Origin: a virus
Reading direction: 5' to 3' (one strand)
Length of the DNA: 24,587 nt
IMG/VR virus record: IMGVR_UViG_3300034683_000033
Location: 1 to 24,587 of that record
In this document: in pieces, positions 1 through 7,162 of the stretch
Layout: every line of letters starts with the position of its first letter
Position numbering within the stretch: the stretch's first letter is position 1
Made by a program: the position numbers and the translations under genes
The notes under the pieces: generated by a model
Database searches by the model: none
What the model saw: only the letters and a program-made list of their open reading frames with translations
Told to the model about the DNA's origin: nothing

Positions 1-192
1 TACGAGGCCGAACAGTATTTGTTTGAGAAGAAATGGGCCGTTGTTCAACAGGAACTACCGTTTAGTGAGGAACGGGAAGATATGCCGTTTGAGGTGACAC
101 CGGAGTCGATTGCAGCCTTGGAGAGCTTTGAAAACATTACGGCAGAGATTCCGGCGAAGAAGACTAGAAAGAAAAAAGAAATAGCAGCTTAA
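1..192 (+). CDS. C-terminal end of an unidentified phage protein (5' truncated)
   Basis: An open frame enters from the left edge in frame 1 and stops at TAA 190-192, giving 63 residues. The visible part is acidic in the middle (SEEREDMPFEVTPES) and ends in a lysine/arginine-rich tail (KKTRKKKEIAA). It sits 10 nt upstream of the SNF2 helicase start, so it is probably in the same early operon as the replication genes. Nothing visible identifies a family. A recombination, nuclease or single-strand-binding protein would fit the location, but that is only a guess from context. Confidence 0.7.
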   Translation, partial: YEAEQYLFEKKWAVVQQELPFSEEREDMPFEVTPESIAALESFENITAEIPAKKTRKKKEIAA

Positions 193-202
193 CGAACGTG
201 AT

Positions 203-1873
203 ATGACAGCACCTTTACTTGTTACACGCACGCCGAATTACTATAAGATTCAGTTTGCGTATCATCCGATGCTCCTGGAATGCATGAAGCGCATCCCGTC
301 TAAGGAGTGGGTGCATGATGAGAAATACTGGAAGGTGAGCATTAGCGATTACGATTACGTGAATAAATTCTCGAAGTGGGCCATAGCAAAAGGGTACTGT
401 TCCCGTCTTCAGTATAAGGAGCAAAAGGAAGAGGATAAGAATTACACGATACCCGAAATGCCTCGTTTGACGGTTGAACATGGTTTGAAGCTGGAGCCGT
501 ATGATTATCAGAAGCAGGGCATTGCTTATGCGCTACAACATAAGCGATGTATCTTAGGGGATCAACCAGGTTTGGGCAAAACATTGCAGGCAATAGGCAC
601 GGTCACGATAGCAAAATCGTATCCGTGCCTTGTTGTTTGTCCGGCATCGTTGAAGATCAATTGGCAACGTGAGTTTCATAAATTCGCAGGGAAGCAGGCT
701 CTTATACTTGATGATCGGAATAAGAACACGTGGCAACGCTTTTATGAAACGGGATGCTGTGATATATTCATTGTTAATTACGAATCGTTGAAGAAGTTCT
801 TTGTTCGTGGCATTAAGGACACGGCACGGTTTACGATGAAGTCGATAGATTTTGATCCACGTATTGACTTGTTTAAGTCTGTGATTTATGACGAGTCGCA
901 CAAACTTAAATCATCTAAGACACAGCAGAGCAAATTCTGTGAAGGCATTGCAAAGGGAAAGGACTTCGTACTTGAGCTAACCGGAACGCCTGTTGTGAAT
1001 GATAACACGGACTTGATACAACAGCTTCGTATCATGGAGCGGCTGGAGGACTTTGGCGGATATACGCACTTTGTTGAGAAGTACTGCTCCGGTCCAAAGA
1101 AGGCCTCTAATATGAAGGAACTGAATTGGCGACTTTGGCAGACGTGTTTCTTTAGAAGAGAAAAGAGCAAGGTGTTAACGCAGCTTCCGGATAAGACACG
1201 GCAGTACTTGACGCTTGACATCACGACACGAAGCGAGTATCAAAAGGCGGAAGCGGATCTGATTAATTATCTGCGTAATTTCAAGAATGCGGATGATGAA
1301 AGGATAGCGCGTGCGATGCGTGGGGAGGTGATGGTAAAGATGGGTATTCTTAAAGCTATCTCTGCTCGCGGGAAGATTAAAGCGGCTGCCGATTTTATTC
1401 ACGATGTGATTGATGGAGGTGAGAAGTTAATCGTCTTTGCTTTCCTGAAGGAAGTTGTGATGGAGCTTAAAAAGCTTTTCCCCGATGCGGTGACTGTTAC
1501 GGGGGATGATAACATGGCACAAAAGCAACGGTCGGTTGATGCGTTTCAAAACGATCCGAAGTGTAGGCTTATCATCCTGAACTATAAATCCGGAGGAACG
1601 GGGCTTACGCTTACGGCCAGCTCGCGCGTTGCGTTCGTTGAGTTCCCATGGACGTTTAGTGATTGTGAACAGGCAGAGGATAGAGCACATCGAAACGGAC
1701 AGAAGAACAACGTTAACTGCTATTACTTTCTAGGTAAAGATACGATTGATGAATATATGTATCAGGTCATTCAGACGAAGAAAGACATCGCTAACGGTGT
1801 TACCGGTACGGATGATCAGGTACAGGAGGATATTATTCAAATGACTATGGATTTATTTAGCAAGAGATTATAA
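203..1873 (+). CDS. SNF2-family (SF2) DNA helicase/translocase
   Basis: A 556-residue ATP-driven double-stranded-DNA translocase of the SNF2/Rad54 type, probably acting in phage DNA replication, repair or recombination. Both RecA-like lobes are present: Walker A GDQPGLGKT at about 119-127, DESH box at 230-233, LTGTP at 259-263, the lobe-2 motif SGGTGLTLT at about 463-471, and motif VI QAEDRAHRNGQ at 490-500. Residues 1-80 form a small extra domain (KYWKVSISDYDYV) that resembles the N-terminal module of phage and SMARCAL1-like SNF2 proteins. The length is normal for phage SNF2 helicases, which are shorter than the chromatin remodelers. The stop codon overlaps the start of the VRR-NUC gene (TAATG), so the helicase and nuclease are probably translationally coupled and act together. 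The family assignment is firm; the exact role is inferred. Confidence 0.93.
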   Translation: MTAPLLVTRTPNYYKIQFAYHPMLLECMKRIPSKEWVHDEKYWKVSISDYDYVNKFSKWAIAKGYCSRLQYKEQKEEDKNYTIPEMPRLTVEHGLKLEPYDYQKQGIAYALQHKRCILGDQPGLGKTLQAIGTVTIAKSYPCLVVCPASLKINWQREFHKFAGKQALILDDRNKNTWQRFYETGCCDIFIVNYESLKKFFVRGIKDTARFTMKSIDFDPRIDLFKSVIYDESHKLKSSKTQQSKFCEGIAKGKDFVLELTGTPVVNDNTDLIQQLRIMERLEDFGGYTHFVEKYCSGPKKASNMKELNWRLWQTCFFRREKSKVLTQLPDKTRQYLTLDITTRSEYQKAEADLINYLRNFKNADDERIARAMRGEVMVKMGILKAISARGKIKAAADFIHDVIDGGEKLIVFAFLKEVVMELKKLFPDAVTVTGDDNMAQKQRSVDAFQNDPKCRLIILNYKSGGTGLTLTASSRVAFVEFPWTFSDCEQAEDRAHRNGQKNNVNCYYFLGKDTIDEYMYQVIQTKKDIANGVTGTDDQVQEDIIQMTMDLFSKRL

Positions 1874-2223
1874 TGAGAGGATCTAGTGAAAGCCAGATAC
1901 AACACGGGTGTATTACTTGGTTCAGGGCTCAATATCCTACCTTGTCACGCTTACTGTTTGCCGTGCCTAACGGTGGTAAGCGTGACAGGAGGACGGGAGC
2001 GCAGATGAAATACGAAGGTTGTATGCGTGGTGTGGCGGACTTGATTCTGTTGGTGCCGATGAAAGGATATGCTTCGCTCTGTATTGAGATGAAAACACCG
2101 AAAGGGAAACAGAGCGAGGAGCAAATCATTTGGCAGGCGCTGGCGGAGAAAGCCCGAAATAAATATGTTGTGTGTCGCTCCTTAGAGGAGTTTATGAATG
2201 AAGTTAATTCCTATTTAAAATGA
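1873..2223 (+). CDS. VRR-NUC domain nuclease
   Basis: A 116-residue protein that is essentially one VRR-NUC domain, the PD-(D/E)xK nuclease fold found alone in many phages and at the C-terminus of FAN1. Visible active-site elements are Glu6 in an N-terminal helix (SSESQIQ), the VPNGGKR loop at 31-37, Asp56 in GVADLILL, the ExK element at 72-74 (IEMKTPKGKQ), and downstream Gln80/Gln84. Stand-alone phage VRR-NUC proteins are thought to act as structure-specific nucleases, probably on branched replication or recombination intermediates. It is embedded between the SNF2 helicase (1-nt overlap) and the replication protein gene (ATGA overlap at 2220-2223), which supports a shared DNA-processing role. 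Confidence 0.92.
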   Translation: MRGSSESQIQHGCITWFRAQYPTLSRLLFAVPNGGKRDRRTGAQMKYEGCMRGVADLILLVPMKGYASLCIEMKTPKGKQSEEQIIWQALAEKARNKYVVCRSLEEFMNEVNSYLK

Positions 2224-2984
2224 ATTACATAGAACTAATCAATAATTTCTGGTCAGTGAGGCGTATTAGACCGATGACAAGTTACGAGGCTGATTTTTAT
2301 TTCTATCTGCTGAAAGAATGTAACTCGAGAAACTGGACTAATCCGTTCGAATTGCCGTCGAGGAATGTAGAGCTTGAGCTAGGCATTTCACGCAAAACAA
2401 TTTGTGACCTGCGCAACAAACTCCAGCAGAAAGGATTGATTTCTTTTAGAGAAGGACAAAAACGAGCTAGCGGAGCTTTTTATTTCATTCTTTATGTTTC
2501 TGACGGTAACAAAAGTGGTAACGAAAGTGGTAACGTAAACGGTAACGTAAATGGTAACGAAAACGGTAACCCTTTATATAAACAGAAACATAAACATAAG
2601 AATATAGAGAATAACTCTAGCGAGTTATTTGCGCAAAACGATGTGAAACCTAAAAAGGCAGTTCGCACTAAAAAAGAATTTGTTCCGCCAACGTTTGAAG
2701 AGGTTAGCGCGTATTTTGAAAACAAGATGCCGGACTGGAGGAAACAAGCGGAAATATTCTATAATCACTTCACGAGTCTGGGATGGCGTACGGCCTCCGG
2801 AGTGAGAATAGAACGCTGGGATAGTAGAGCGAACAATTGGATCATGAAAGAAAAAGAAAATAGCGATGGAAAAAATCGGAAGCCTAGTAAGGCAGATAAA
2901 GCAAGAGAGCTGCTCGACGAGTTCGCTGCAGTTACAGCGGGAAGAGAGGATAACTTCGTTGAGCCGGTCTTACCCGAACTTTGA
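2220..2984 (+). CDS. Winged-helix phage replication initiation protein with intragenic repeat array
   Basis: A 254-residue protein with three parts. Residues 1-94 look like a winged helix-turn-helix DNA-binding domain (PSRNVELELGISRKTICDLRNKLQQKGLI). Residues 96-117 are a low-complexity linker made of four-residue units GN-x-S/N, encoded by six 12-bp-spaced GGTAAC repeats. Residues 145-215 form a C-terminal domain with an aromatic pattern (FEEVSAYF, FYNHFTSLGW, RWDSRANNWI) that is common at the C-terminus of replication proteins in Bacteroidales phages and mobile elements. The layout of N-terminal DNA-binding domain, repeat-coded linker and C-terminal partner domain parallels lambda O. It starts by an ATGA overlap with the VRR-NUC gene. 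The initiator role is inferred from architecture and neighbours; a DnaD/DnaT-like helicase-loading role is the main alternative. Confidence 0.75.
   Translation: MNYIELINNFWSVRRIRPMTSYEADFYFYLLKECNSRNWTNPFELPSRNVELELGISRKTICDLRNKLQQKGLISFREGQKRASGAFYFILYVSDGNKSGNESGNVNGNVNGNENGNPLYKQKHKHKNIENNSSELFAQNDVKPKKAVRTKKEFVPPTFEEVSAYFENKMPDWRKQAEIFYNHFTSLGWRTASGVRIERWDSRANNWIMKEKENSDGKNRKPSKADKARELLDEFAAVTAGREDNFVEPVLPEL
2505..2570 (+). repeat. Six GGTAAC units at exact 12-bp spacing (iteron-like array, candidate replication origin)
   Basis: GGTAAC occurs at 2505, 2517, 2529, 2541, 2553 and 2565, with full unit GGTAAC(A/G)(A/T)AA(A/G)(T/C). All spacings are exactly 12 bp, close to one helical turn. 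The array lies inside the replication-protein gene and codes its Gly-Asn linker. It is followed directly by an AT-rich stretch at about 2571-2630 that could serve as an unwinding element. This resembles the lambda ori, whose iterons lie inside gene O. The repeat is seen directly; its origin function is inferred. Confidence 0.6.
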
Positions 2985-3531
2985 AAAGTTATCGTTAGCG
3001 TTTAGTCCGGCTGTGCAACCGCTGTTACTCTCGGATGTCAACAAGGCGTATAGCGACAGAGGACCGTCGATTGGGGAAATATCCCAGATTTACGGATATG
3101 AAGCAGCTACGCTATGGGTAAAGGTTCAGATACTAAGCCTGGACTTTGTTTCGTCGACAAAAGAGGATGCTGACGGGCTAGCCGTTACGGAGTTTGCAAA
3201 GCATCTTGTCAGGCGCTACCCCTACATCCGTCTCACGGAATTCATGTTGTTTATCGCTCGTTTCAAGGTTGGGCAGTATGGCCGGTTCTACGGTTATTTT
3301 GATCCGCTCACAATCGGTGATGTGTTCCGTGATAAATTCCTTCGGGAGAGAAGTTACGAGCAGGAGAGGGCAGAGGCGGCCCGAAAAGCAGAGTTATCGG
3401 CCCATAGAGAGTTTATCCCGCCAAAAGGCTATACTTCCCTCACTTGGGTGCAAGAGTTGCGTAGAAGGGCGGCAAACGGTGATAAGGAAGCAGCCGAGTT
3501 ATTGAAGCCACCTGTTGATGAGAGCTTATGA
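2959..3531 (+). CDS. DUF6633-like Bacteroidales mobile-element protein
   Basis: The frame is open from an ATG at 2866, but that start would overlap the replication gene by 119 nt. TTG 2959 has GAGAGGA at 2944-2950, 8 nt upstream, leaves only a 26-nt overlap and begins just before the conserved-looking part (SRSYPNFEKL), so I prefer it (190 aa). The core segments (LSDVNKAYSDRG, YGYEAATLWVKVQI, LTEFMLFIARFKVGQYGRFYG) match my memory of a protein of unknown function widespread in Bacteroidales prophages and conjugative elements, placed in DUF6633. The middle, FMLFIARFKVGQYGRFYG, precedes a charged helical tail (ERSYEQERAEAARKAEL). It lies just after the replication protein, so a role in DNA replication is plausible, but no function is known to me. 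GTG 3013 is another possible start. Confidence 0.7.
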   Translation: MSRSYPNFEKLSLAFSPAVQPLLLSDVNKAYSDRGPSIGEISQIYGYEAATLWVKVQILSLDFVSSTKEDADGLAVTEFAKHLVRRYPYIRLTEFMLFIARFKVGQYGRFYGYFDPLTIGDVFRDKFLRERSYEQERAEAARKAELSAHREFIPPKGYTSLTWVQELRRRAANGDKEAAELLKPPVDESL

Positions 3532-3638
3532 AAGATATTAGATTTAGATTGTCGTTGACCGTGATCGCTATAGTGATTGCGGTTTTTTGGTTTTTAGTGT
3601 ATTACGTAATCGATTGGATAAGATGGAAAATATTGTAA
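3528..3638 (+). CDS. Small single-pass membrane peptide (36 aa)
   Basis: A 36-residue ORF that starts by ATGA overlap with the stop of the preceding gene (ATG 3528-3530, TGA 3529-3531) and ends inside the start of the next one. After a short basic N-terminus (MKDIRFR) it has one long hydrophobic stretch (LTVIAIVIAVFWFLVYYVI), then WIRWKIL. The even flanking charges and about 19 apolar residues fit a single membrane helix. The overlap at both ends supports a real gene. I do not recognise a family; it is not obviously a holin and is far from any lysis gene. Confidence 0.55.
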   Translation: MKDIRFRLSLTVIAIVIAVFWFLVYYVIDWIRWKIL

Positions 3639-3799
3639 TTGTAAAAGTTGAGTTAAAGCGTGGCGATAAGTTGATGGATGTGATAAAGACACCTATCACC
3701 ACAAACGATATTGAGAAGACTAGAAAAGAGCTGCACGATGTGTATCAGTGTGACAGGATTTTATTCACCTATAATCAAAATGACCATGAAAGCAAGTAA
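3623..3799 (+). CDS. Small hypothetical phage protein (58 aa)
   Basis: The frame is open from a TTG at 3587, but ATG 3623 gives a cleaner 58-residue product beginning MENIVIVKVELKRGD. The protein alternates a beta-strand-like N-terminus (IVIVKVEL) with a charged helix (DIEKTRKELHDVYQCD) and a final strand (RILFTYNQND). It overlaps the 36-aa membrane peptide by 16 nt and the PcfK-like gene by 14 nt, so it belongs to the same tightly packed transcript. No family is recognised and no function is proposed. Confidence 0.6.
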   Translation: MENIVIVKVELKRGDKLMDVIKTPITTNDIEKTRKELHDVYQCDRILFTYNQNDHESK

Positions 3800-4220
3800 T
3801 GTATTTAAGCAAACTATTCAAACGTATTTAGAGAGCCGTGCAAAGAGTGACGAACTCTTTGCGGCTTCCTATGCAAAGCCAAACAAGAACATAGACGAGT
3901 GCTGCAACTTCATCTTAAGTGAGGTGCAAAAGTCTGGATGCAATGGATTTAGTGACGAAGAAATCTTTGGCATGGCCGTACACTACTACGACGAAGACGA
4001 CATCAAAAACGTTAAGCCGGCTAATGCCAGGGTGGTTGTAAACCATACCATTGAATTAACCGAGGAGGAAAAGAAATCAGCTAAAGAAGCCGCTCTTAAG
4101 GAGTACGAGGCTAAAGAGATCAAGAAGATTGAGGAAGCCCGTAAAAAGAAGCTGGAGAAGAAAGCTGAGAAAGTAGCTAAACAGGAAGTCGCACCATCAT
4201 TATTTGATTTTGGAGGATGA
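3786..4220 (+). CDS. PcfK-like protein
   Basis: A 144-residue protein, taking ATG 3786 as start (MKASNVFKQTIQTYL); an ATG at 3780 would add two residues. It matches the PcfK-like family named after PcfK of the enterococcal conjugative plasmid pCF10, which is also common in Bacteroidales conjugative elements. Typical segments are YLESRAKSDELFAASYAKP, KNIDECCNFILSEVQKSG, MAVHYYDEDDI and VVVNHTIELTEEEK. They are followed by a lysine/glutamate-rich helix and a C-terminal SLFDFGG tail that resembles a peptide docking motif such as a clamp-binding site. In conjugative elements PcfK co-occurs with PcfJ, which is also encoded here two genes downstream. Its biochemical role is not known to me. Confidence 0.85.
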   Translation: MKASNVFKQTIQTYLESRAKSDELFAASYAKPNKNIDECCNFILSEVQKSGCNGFSDEEIFGMAVHYYDEDDIKNVKPANARVVVNHTIELTEEEKKSAKEAALKEYEAKEIKKIEEARKKKLEKKAEKVAKQEVAPSLFDFGG

Positions 4221-4768
4221 AAGCAATATCAATAAAGCAACCGTGGGCTAGCTTGATAGTTCACGGTATAAAAGACATCGAGAATCGTACTTGGGTATGT
4301 CCTCAAAAGTATATCGGGCATAGGGTGTTAATTCATGCAAGTTTAAAAGGTGCCAACTTTTGGGATTCTCCAGTAGCCGGACGTGTTGATGAATTCCTTA
4401 GAGAGATTTCCAAATCAGGAACAGACTGGAGTAATTATCCGAACGGAGCTATCATCGGCAGCGTCAAGATAGTAGATTGCGTGCAGAATCATTCTTCTGT
4501 TTGGGCTGAGAAAGGAGTTTTTAACTGGGTATTATCTGAGCCAATTCTATATGAAAACCCTATTGAAAATGTGAAAGGAAAGCTTTCTTTTTGGGAGTAT
4601 GACGGAATCGAAGAGGTAACTATTGAATGCCCGGAATGCGGATTCATTCAACCGGCTGTAGTTAATTGCAATACAGCCCCATTTAACACTTATATCCATG
4701 ATTGCAAACATTGCGGGTACTTAATTCAAGAATCAGAGTGGAACGAAGTTAAAGAGACAGAACGATGA
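4217..4768 (+). CDS. ASCH domain protein with C-terminal zinc ribbon
   Basis: A 183-residue protein starting by ATGA overlap with the PcfK-like gene. The N-terminal 130 residues are an ASCH domain (PUA-like beta barrel) with the signature SIKQPWASLIVHGIKDIENR at 5-24 and the later GAIIGSVKIVDC strand. ASCH domains bind RNA or modified nucleotides, and some have nuclease or amidohydrolase activity. The C-terminal 45 residues carry four cysteines in two pairs, C138/C141 (CPEC) and C163/C166 (CKHC), which look like a zinc ribbon. The zinc ribbon is an addition to the basic domain. ASCH genes are frequent in phages; a nucleic-acid-binding role is likely but unspecified. It lies between the PcfK-like and PcfJ-like genes with overlaps on both sides, so the three look like one cassette. 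Confidence 0.85.
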   Translation: MKAISIKQPWASLIVHGIKDIENRTWVCPQKYIGHRVLIHASLKGANFWDSPVAGRVDEFLREISKSGTDWSNYPNGAIIGSVKIVDCVQNHSSVWAEKGVFNWVLSEPILYENPIENVKGKLSFWEYDGIEEVTIECPECGFIQPAVVNCNTAPFNTYIHDCKHCGYLIQESEWNEVKETER

Positions 4769-6036
4769 GACCAAGAACTAAGTTACAGCGTCAAGTGATA
4801 GACTATAGTCAACATTTGAACGATATAAATAAAGAGATGCTCGAATGGGCAAAAGCTGATTGTCTTGAGCATAAAGGATTTGCGACTAAAACACGTGTTA
4901 TCTGCATGGACTGTGGCAATTCTTTTTCTCCGGAATTAGTAAGCCGGAAGAAAGCAGTTTGCCCTCACTGTAATACTAAGTTAAAGATAGAACAGACAAG
5001 GAAAAGGACGGATGAACAGCGAACTTACATAGCATCTGCCGAACTGTATGGAGAGTTTCAAGTTATACGGAACTTTGAGCTACGTTCTTATCATAAGTCC
5101 GGTGAAGCTGCAAGCTATTACATCTCTGAAATATTGCAGCATTGGATATTATCTAATGGCAAAAGAGAAGTTGTTGCTCGCAGGCATACTGTTAATTGGT
5201 ATTGCGATTCATGGGGTGGATATATGGAGATACAAGACAAAAGTAATGAACGAAGATATGATGTATACCCTCAAAAGTTTCATCCAAGTTCAGTATTCAA
5301 AGCTGAGTATAGAAAGTATGGTATAGACAAAAATCTGGAAGGATTAACTTTTCTGGAAGCAATCAAACTGCTACCTAAAAGCCCAATAGCGGAAACCCTT
5401 TTAAAGGCAAAACAATATGATTTATTAAATCACTGCCAAGGTTATAGAGGTCGAGTTGATAGATATTGGCCATCTATTAAAATTTGCCTCCGGAATAAAT
5501 ATCGCATTAAAGATGCTTCCATGTGGTTTGATTACCTACAGCTGCTTGAACGTTACGGCAAAGACTTACGAAACGCTTTTTATGTGTGCCCTAAAAATCT
5601 AAAAAAGGCTCATGACTGCTATGTTGCAAAGAAAAAGCGAGATGATGAAAAAGAAAGGAAGCAGAGGGATATGCAAAAGTTGCTTGCACTTAAAAAAGCA
5701 GCTGAAGATTACGTGAAAGATAAATCTGTGTTTTTTGATTTAAAGATTTCGGACGGGACGATAGTCATTGTTCCACTTAAGAGTGTGGAAGAGTTTAAAG
5801 AGGAAGGTGATAGAATGCACCATTGTGTCTTTACCAATGAGTATTTTAAAAAGAAGGACTGTTTGATTCTATCAGCTCGTATCGAGAAGAAACCAATTGA
5901 GACAATTGAGATCAATCTCAATACATTGAAAATAGTTCAATCCAGAGCTGTATGTAACGGAGAGTCAGAACACCACGATCGTATCATTCAGCTAGTGAAG
6001 AAGAATATAAACCTGATTCGGCAACGGATAGCATAA
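4765..6036 (+). CDS. PcfJ-like protein
   Basis: A 423-residue PcfJ-like protein starting by ATGA overlap with the ASCH gene. The N-terminus has a zinc-ribbon-like cysteine set (C47/C50 in CMDC, C66/C69 in CPHC). The middle contains a helical region ending in a very basic segment at about 290-310 (KKKRDDEKERKQRD). The C-terminus at about 345-423 carries the family hallmark MHHCV at 351-355, then YFKKKDCLILSARI, ETIEINL, KIVQSRAVCN and HHDRIIQLV. PcfJ is named from pCF10 conjugation genes and is widespread in Bacteroidales plasmids and integrative elements as a partner of PcfK. The conserved His/Cys residues suggest a metal site or catalytic centre, but no activity is established to my knowledge. 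The gene is visibly AT-richer than the structural genes. Confidence 0.85.
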   Translation: MRPRTKLQRQVIDYSQHLNDINKEMLEWAKADCLEHKGFATKTRVICMDCGNSFSPELVSRKKAVCPHCNTKLKIEQTRKRTDEQRTYIASAELYGEFQVIRNFELRSYHKSGEAASYYISEILQHWILSNGKREVVARRHTVNWYCDSWGGYMEIQDKSNERRYDVYPQKFHPSSVFKAEYRKYGIDKNLEGLTFLEAIKLLPKSPIAETLLKAKQYDLLNHCQGYRGRVDRYWPSIKICLRNKYRIKDASMWFDYLQLLERYGKDLRNAFYVCPKNLKKAHDCYVAKKKRDDEKERKQRDMQKLLALKKAAEDYVKDKSVFFDLKISDGTIVIVPLKSVEEFKEEGDRMHHCVFTNEYFKKKDCLILSARIEKKPIETIEINLNTLKIVQSRAVCNGESEHHDRIIQLVKKNINLIRQRIA

Positions 6037-6046
6037 AATAAGTATT

Positions 6047-6244
6047 ATGAAAAAGAAAACAGGAACAATATCAAACGGAAAACACATAGAATGTACCGTC
6101 AATAGAACTTGCGGAGAATGTGTCAATAGCTTAATTAAAAGAACAGAATATGGTTGCGATGATGGCTATATATGTTCTAAACACCTTAGAAAGATTCTCC
6201 TTAATGATGCTGCGTGCGATAACTTCGATCCATTACCATTTTAA
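6047..6244 (+). CDS. Small cysteine-rich hypothetical protein (65 aa)
   Basis: A 65-residue protein beginning ten bases after the PcfJ-like stop. It has six cysteines, spaced as C16, then CGEC at 22-25, then single cysteines at 37, 43 and 57. A conserved-looking end, ACDNFDPLPF, follows a short basic helix. The CxxC pair and the later cysteines suggest zinc binding. Small Cys-rich proteins ending in CxxF(D/E) are common in Bacteroidales mobile elements, but I cannot name a family. The AT-rich start region without a Shine-Dalgarno sequence is typical of Bacteroidales. Confidence 0.6.
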   Translation: MKKKTGTISNGKHIECTVNRTCGECVNSLIKRTEYGCDDGYICSKHLRKILLNDAACDNFDPLPF

Positions 6245-6255
6245 AGTATAAAATT

Positions 6256-6375
6256 ATGAAAAGAATGATTGACCCCGTGAGACTATGCATGAACCTAGTG
6301 CTAGTCTGTTGGACGCTCTTCGCAATGCTGATTGCGAGTATAGGTTTTATAGTTTATTTATTAACTAATAATTAG
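6256..6375 (+). CDS. Small membrane peptide (39 aa)
   Basis: A 39-residue ORF between the cysteine-rich gene (11-nt gap) and the next gene (6-nt gap). After MKRMIDPVRLCMN it has a single long apolar segment (LVLVCWTLFAMLIASIGFIV) and ends YLLTNN. This is a typical single transmembrane helix with a positively charged N-terminal side. The tight spacing on both sides supports it as a gene. It is the second small membrane peptide of this module (the other is at 3528-3638). Function unknown. Confidence 0.5.
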   Translation: MKRMIDPVRLCMNLVLVCWTLFAMLIASIGFIVYLLTNN

Positions 6376-6381
6376 TAAGAT

Positions 6382-6729
6382 ATGAGCAAAATAAAGAAAT
6401 TAAACTGGGGAATAATGTCCGGGCATTTTGGAAACTCTCACATTGCTTCTACCTCAATCGGTGAGGCATATTATATCTGGATTACTGATGGCGGGTTTAA
6501 ATGTTCAACACCTGCCCCTGATAGAAAACAAGAAGTGTTCGGATCCCTTTCTGAGGCAAAGGAATATTGTCAGAAAGATTTTGAAAAGCGAATCAAAGAA
6601 TGTGTCGATATTGAGTTTGAACAGAGATTTTACAAGTGGTTATCAGATCAAGGTTCGCAATCTATTGAGAAAGTAGGACTTGAAACCATATTGGAAATTT
6701 TCGAGGCTATGGATAAAGATGAAAAATAA
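6382..6729 (+). CDS. Hypothetical phage protein (115 aa)
   Basis: A 115-residue soluble protein starting at ATG 6382. The N-terminal half looks like a small beta domain (NWGIMSGHFGNSHIAST, YYIWITDGGFKCSTP). The C-terminal half is helical and charged (SLSEAKEYCQKDFEKRIKEC, then LETILEIFEAMDKDEK). I do not recognise a family. It lies in the AT-rich accessory stretch between the PcfJ-like gene and the packaging module. Confidence 0.6.
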   Translation: MSKIKKLNWGIMSGHFGNSHIASTSIGEAYYIWITDGGFKCSTPAPDRKQEVFGSLSEAKEYCQKDFEKRIKECVDIEFEQRFYKWLSDQGSQSIEKVGLETILEIFEAMDKDEK

Positions 6730-6794
6730 TAAAAACTAACCATGTTTGGTCGGAACGGGAACATACATCTACCGTTGTATTGAATGATAAATTT

Positions 6795-6878
6795 ATGTGT
6801 TACTATCTATTTGGTGGTGTATGTAATCACAGGATGCGTGAGGATGTAGTTTATGAAGTTATTGGAAATATATTTTGA
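6795..6878 (+). CDS. Possible 27-aa peptide coupled to the next gene
   Basis: The 6730-6877 gap has no large ORF. In it, ATG 6795 opens a 27-residue frame (MCYYLFGGVCNHRMREDV...) whose stop TGA at 6876-6878 overlaps the downstream ATG at 6878, the classical coupled TGATG arrangement. Two other tiny frames in the gap (6742-6783 and 6784-6849, the second hydrophobic) lack such support. The region could instead be a decayed gene remnant. Low confidence. Confidence 0.3.
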   Translation: MCYYLFGGVCNHRMREDVVYEVIGNIF

Positions 6879-7162
6879 TGATTATGAATGGAACAACAGT
6901 AGAACAAAGTGATTTGGTAGGAAGACTTGAATGCTTTCCTATTGAAGTAGTACAGAAAATGGTGAATGAACAGGTCAGACAGGGGAATAAGGCTGATGTG
7001 GAAGTATTTCAAAAACGTGTATACGCAACCAGAGTTTGTGGTGGATTTGATTGGGATCGTTCACTTATGGGATTAAAGTTTTGGATGGATGTTTTACTTA
7101 ATAAAAAATTCGATACATCTTTCCAAAAATGCAGTCGTTACCAGGAGAAGCTAAAAGAATAA
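6878..7162 (+). CDS. Small hypothetical phage protein, GGFDWD type (about 94 aa)
   Basis: The frame begins with TTG 6875, ATG 6878 and ATG 6884. I choose 6878 because its ATG overlaps the preceding stop, giving a 94-residue product; 6884 is also possible. The sequence has a helix FPIEVVQKMVNEQVRQGNK, then DVEVFQKRV, a turn CGGFDWDRSLMGLKFW and a basic tail. The pattern of a VVxKMxxxQxxQGN helix followed by GGFxWDxxxxGxxFW is shared by small accessory proteins of many phages of Gram-positive and Bacteroidales hosts. Their function is unknown to me. Confidence 0.65.
   Translation: MIMNGTTVEQSDLVGRLECFPIEVVQKMVNEQVRQGNKADVEVFQKRVYATRVCGGFDWDRSLMGLKFWMDVLLNKKFDTSFQKCSRYQEKLKE

Noticed and set aside
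2505-2570. CRISPR or generic microsatellite explanation of the 12-bp repeat
   Set aside because: Units are too short and adjacent with no spacers for CRISPR, and the variable positions within units argue against simple slippage.
3194-3505. 103-aa forward ORF inside the DUF6633-like gene
   Set aside because: Serine/arginine-rich out-of-frame shadow, wholly covered by a gene with recognisable conserved segments.
6742-6849. Two tiny ORFs (13 and 21 aa) in the 6730-6877 gap
   Set aside because: Too short, with no start signal or overlap support; only the 27-aa frame coupled to the next gene was kept, at low confidence.
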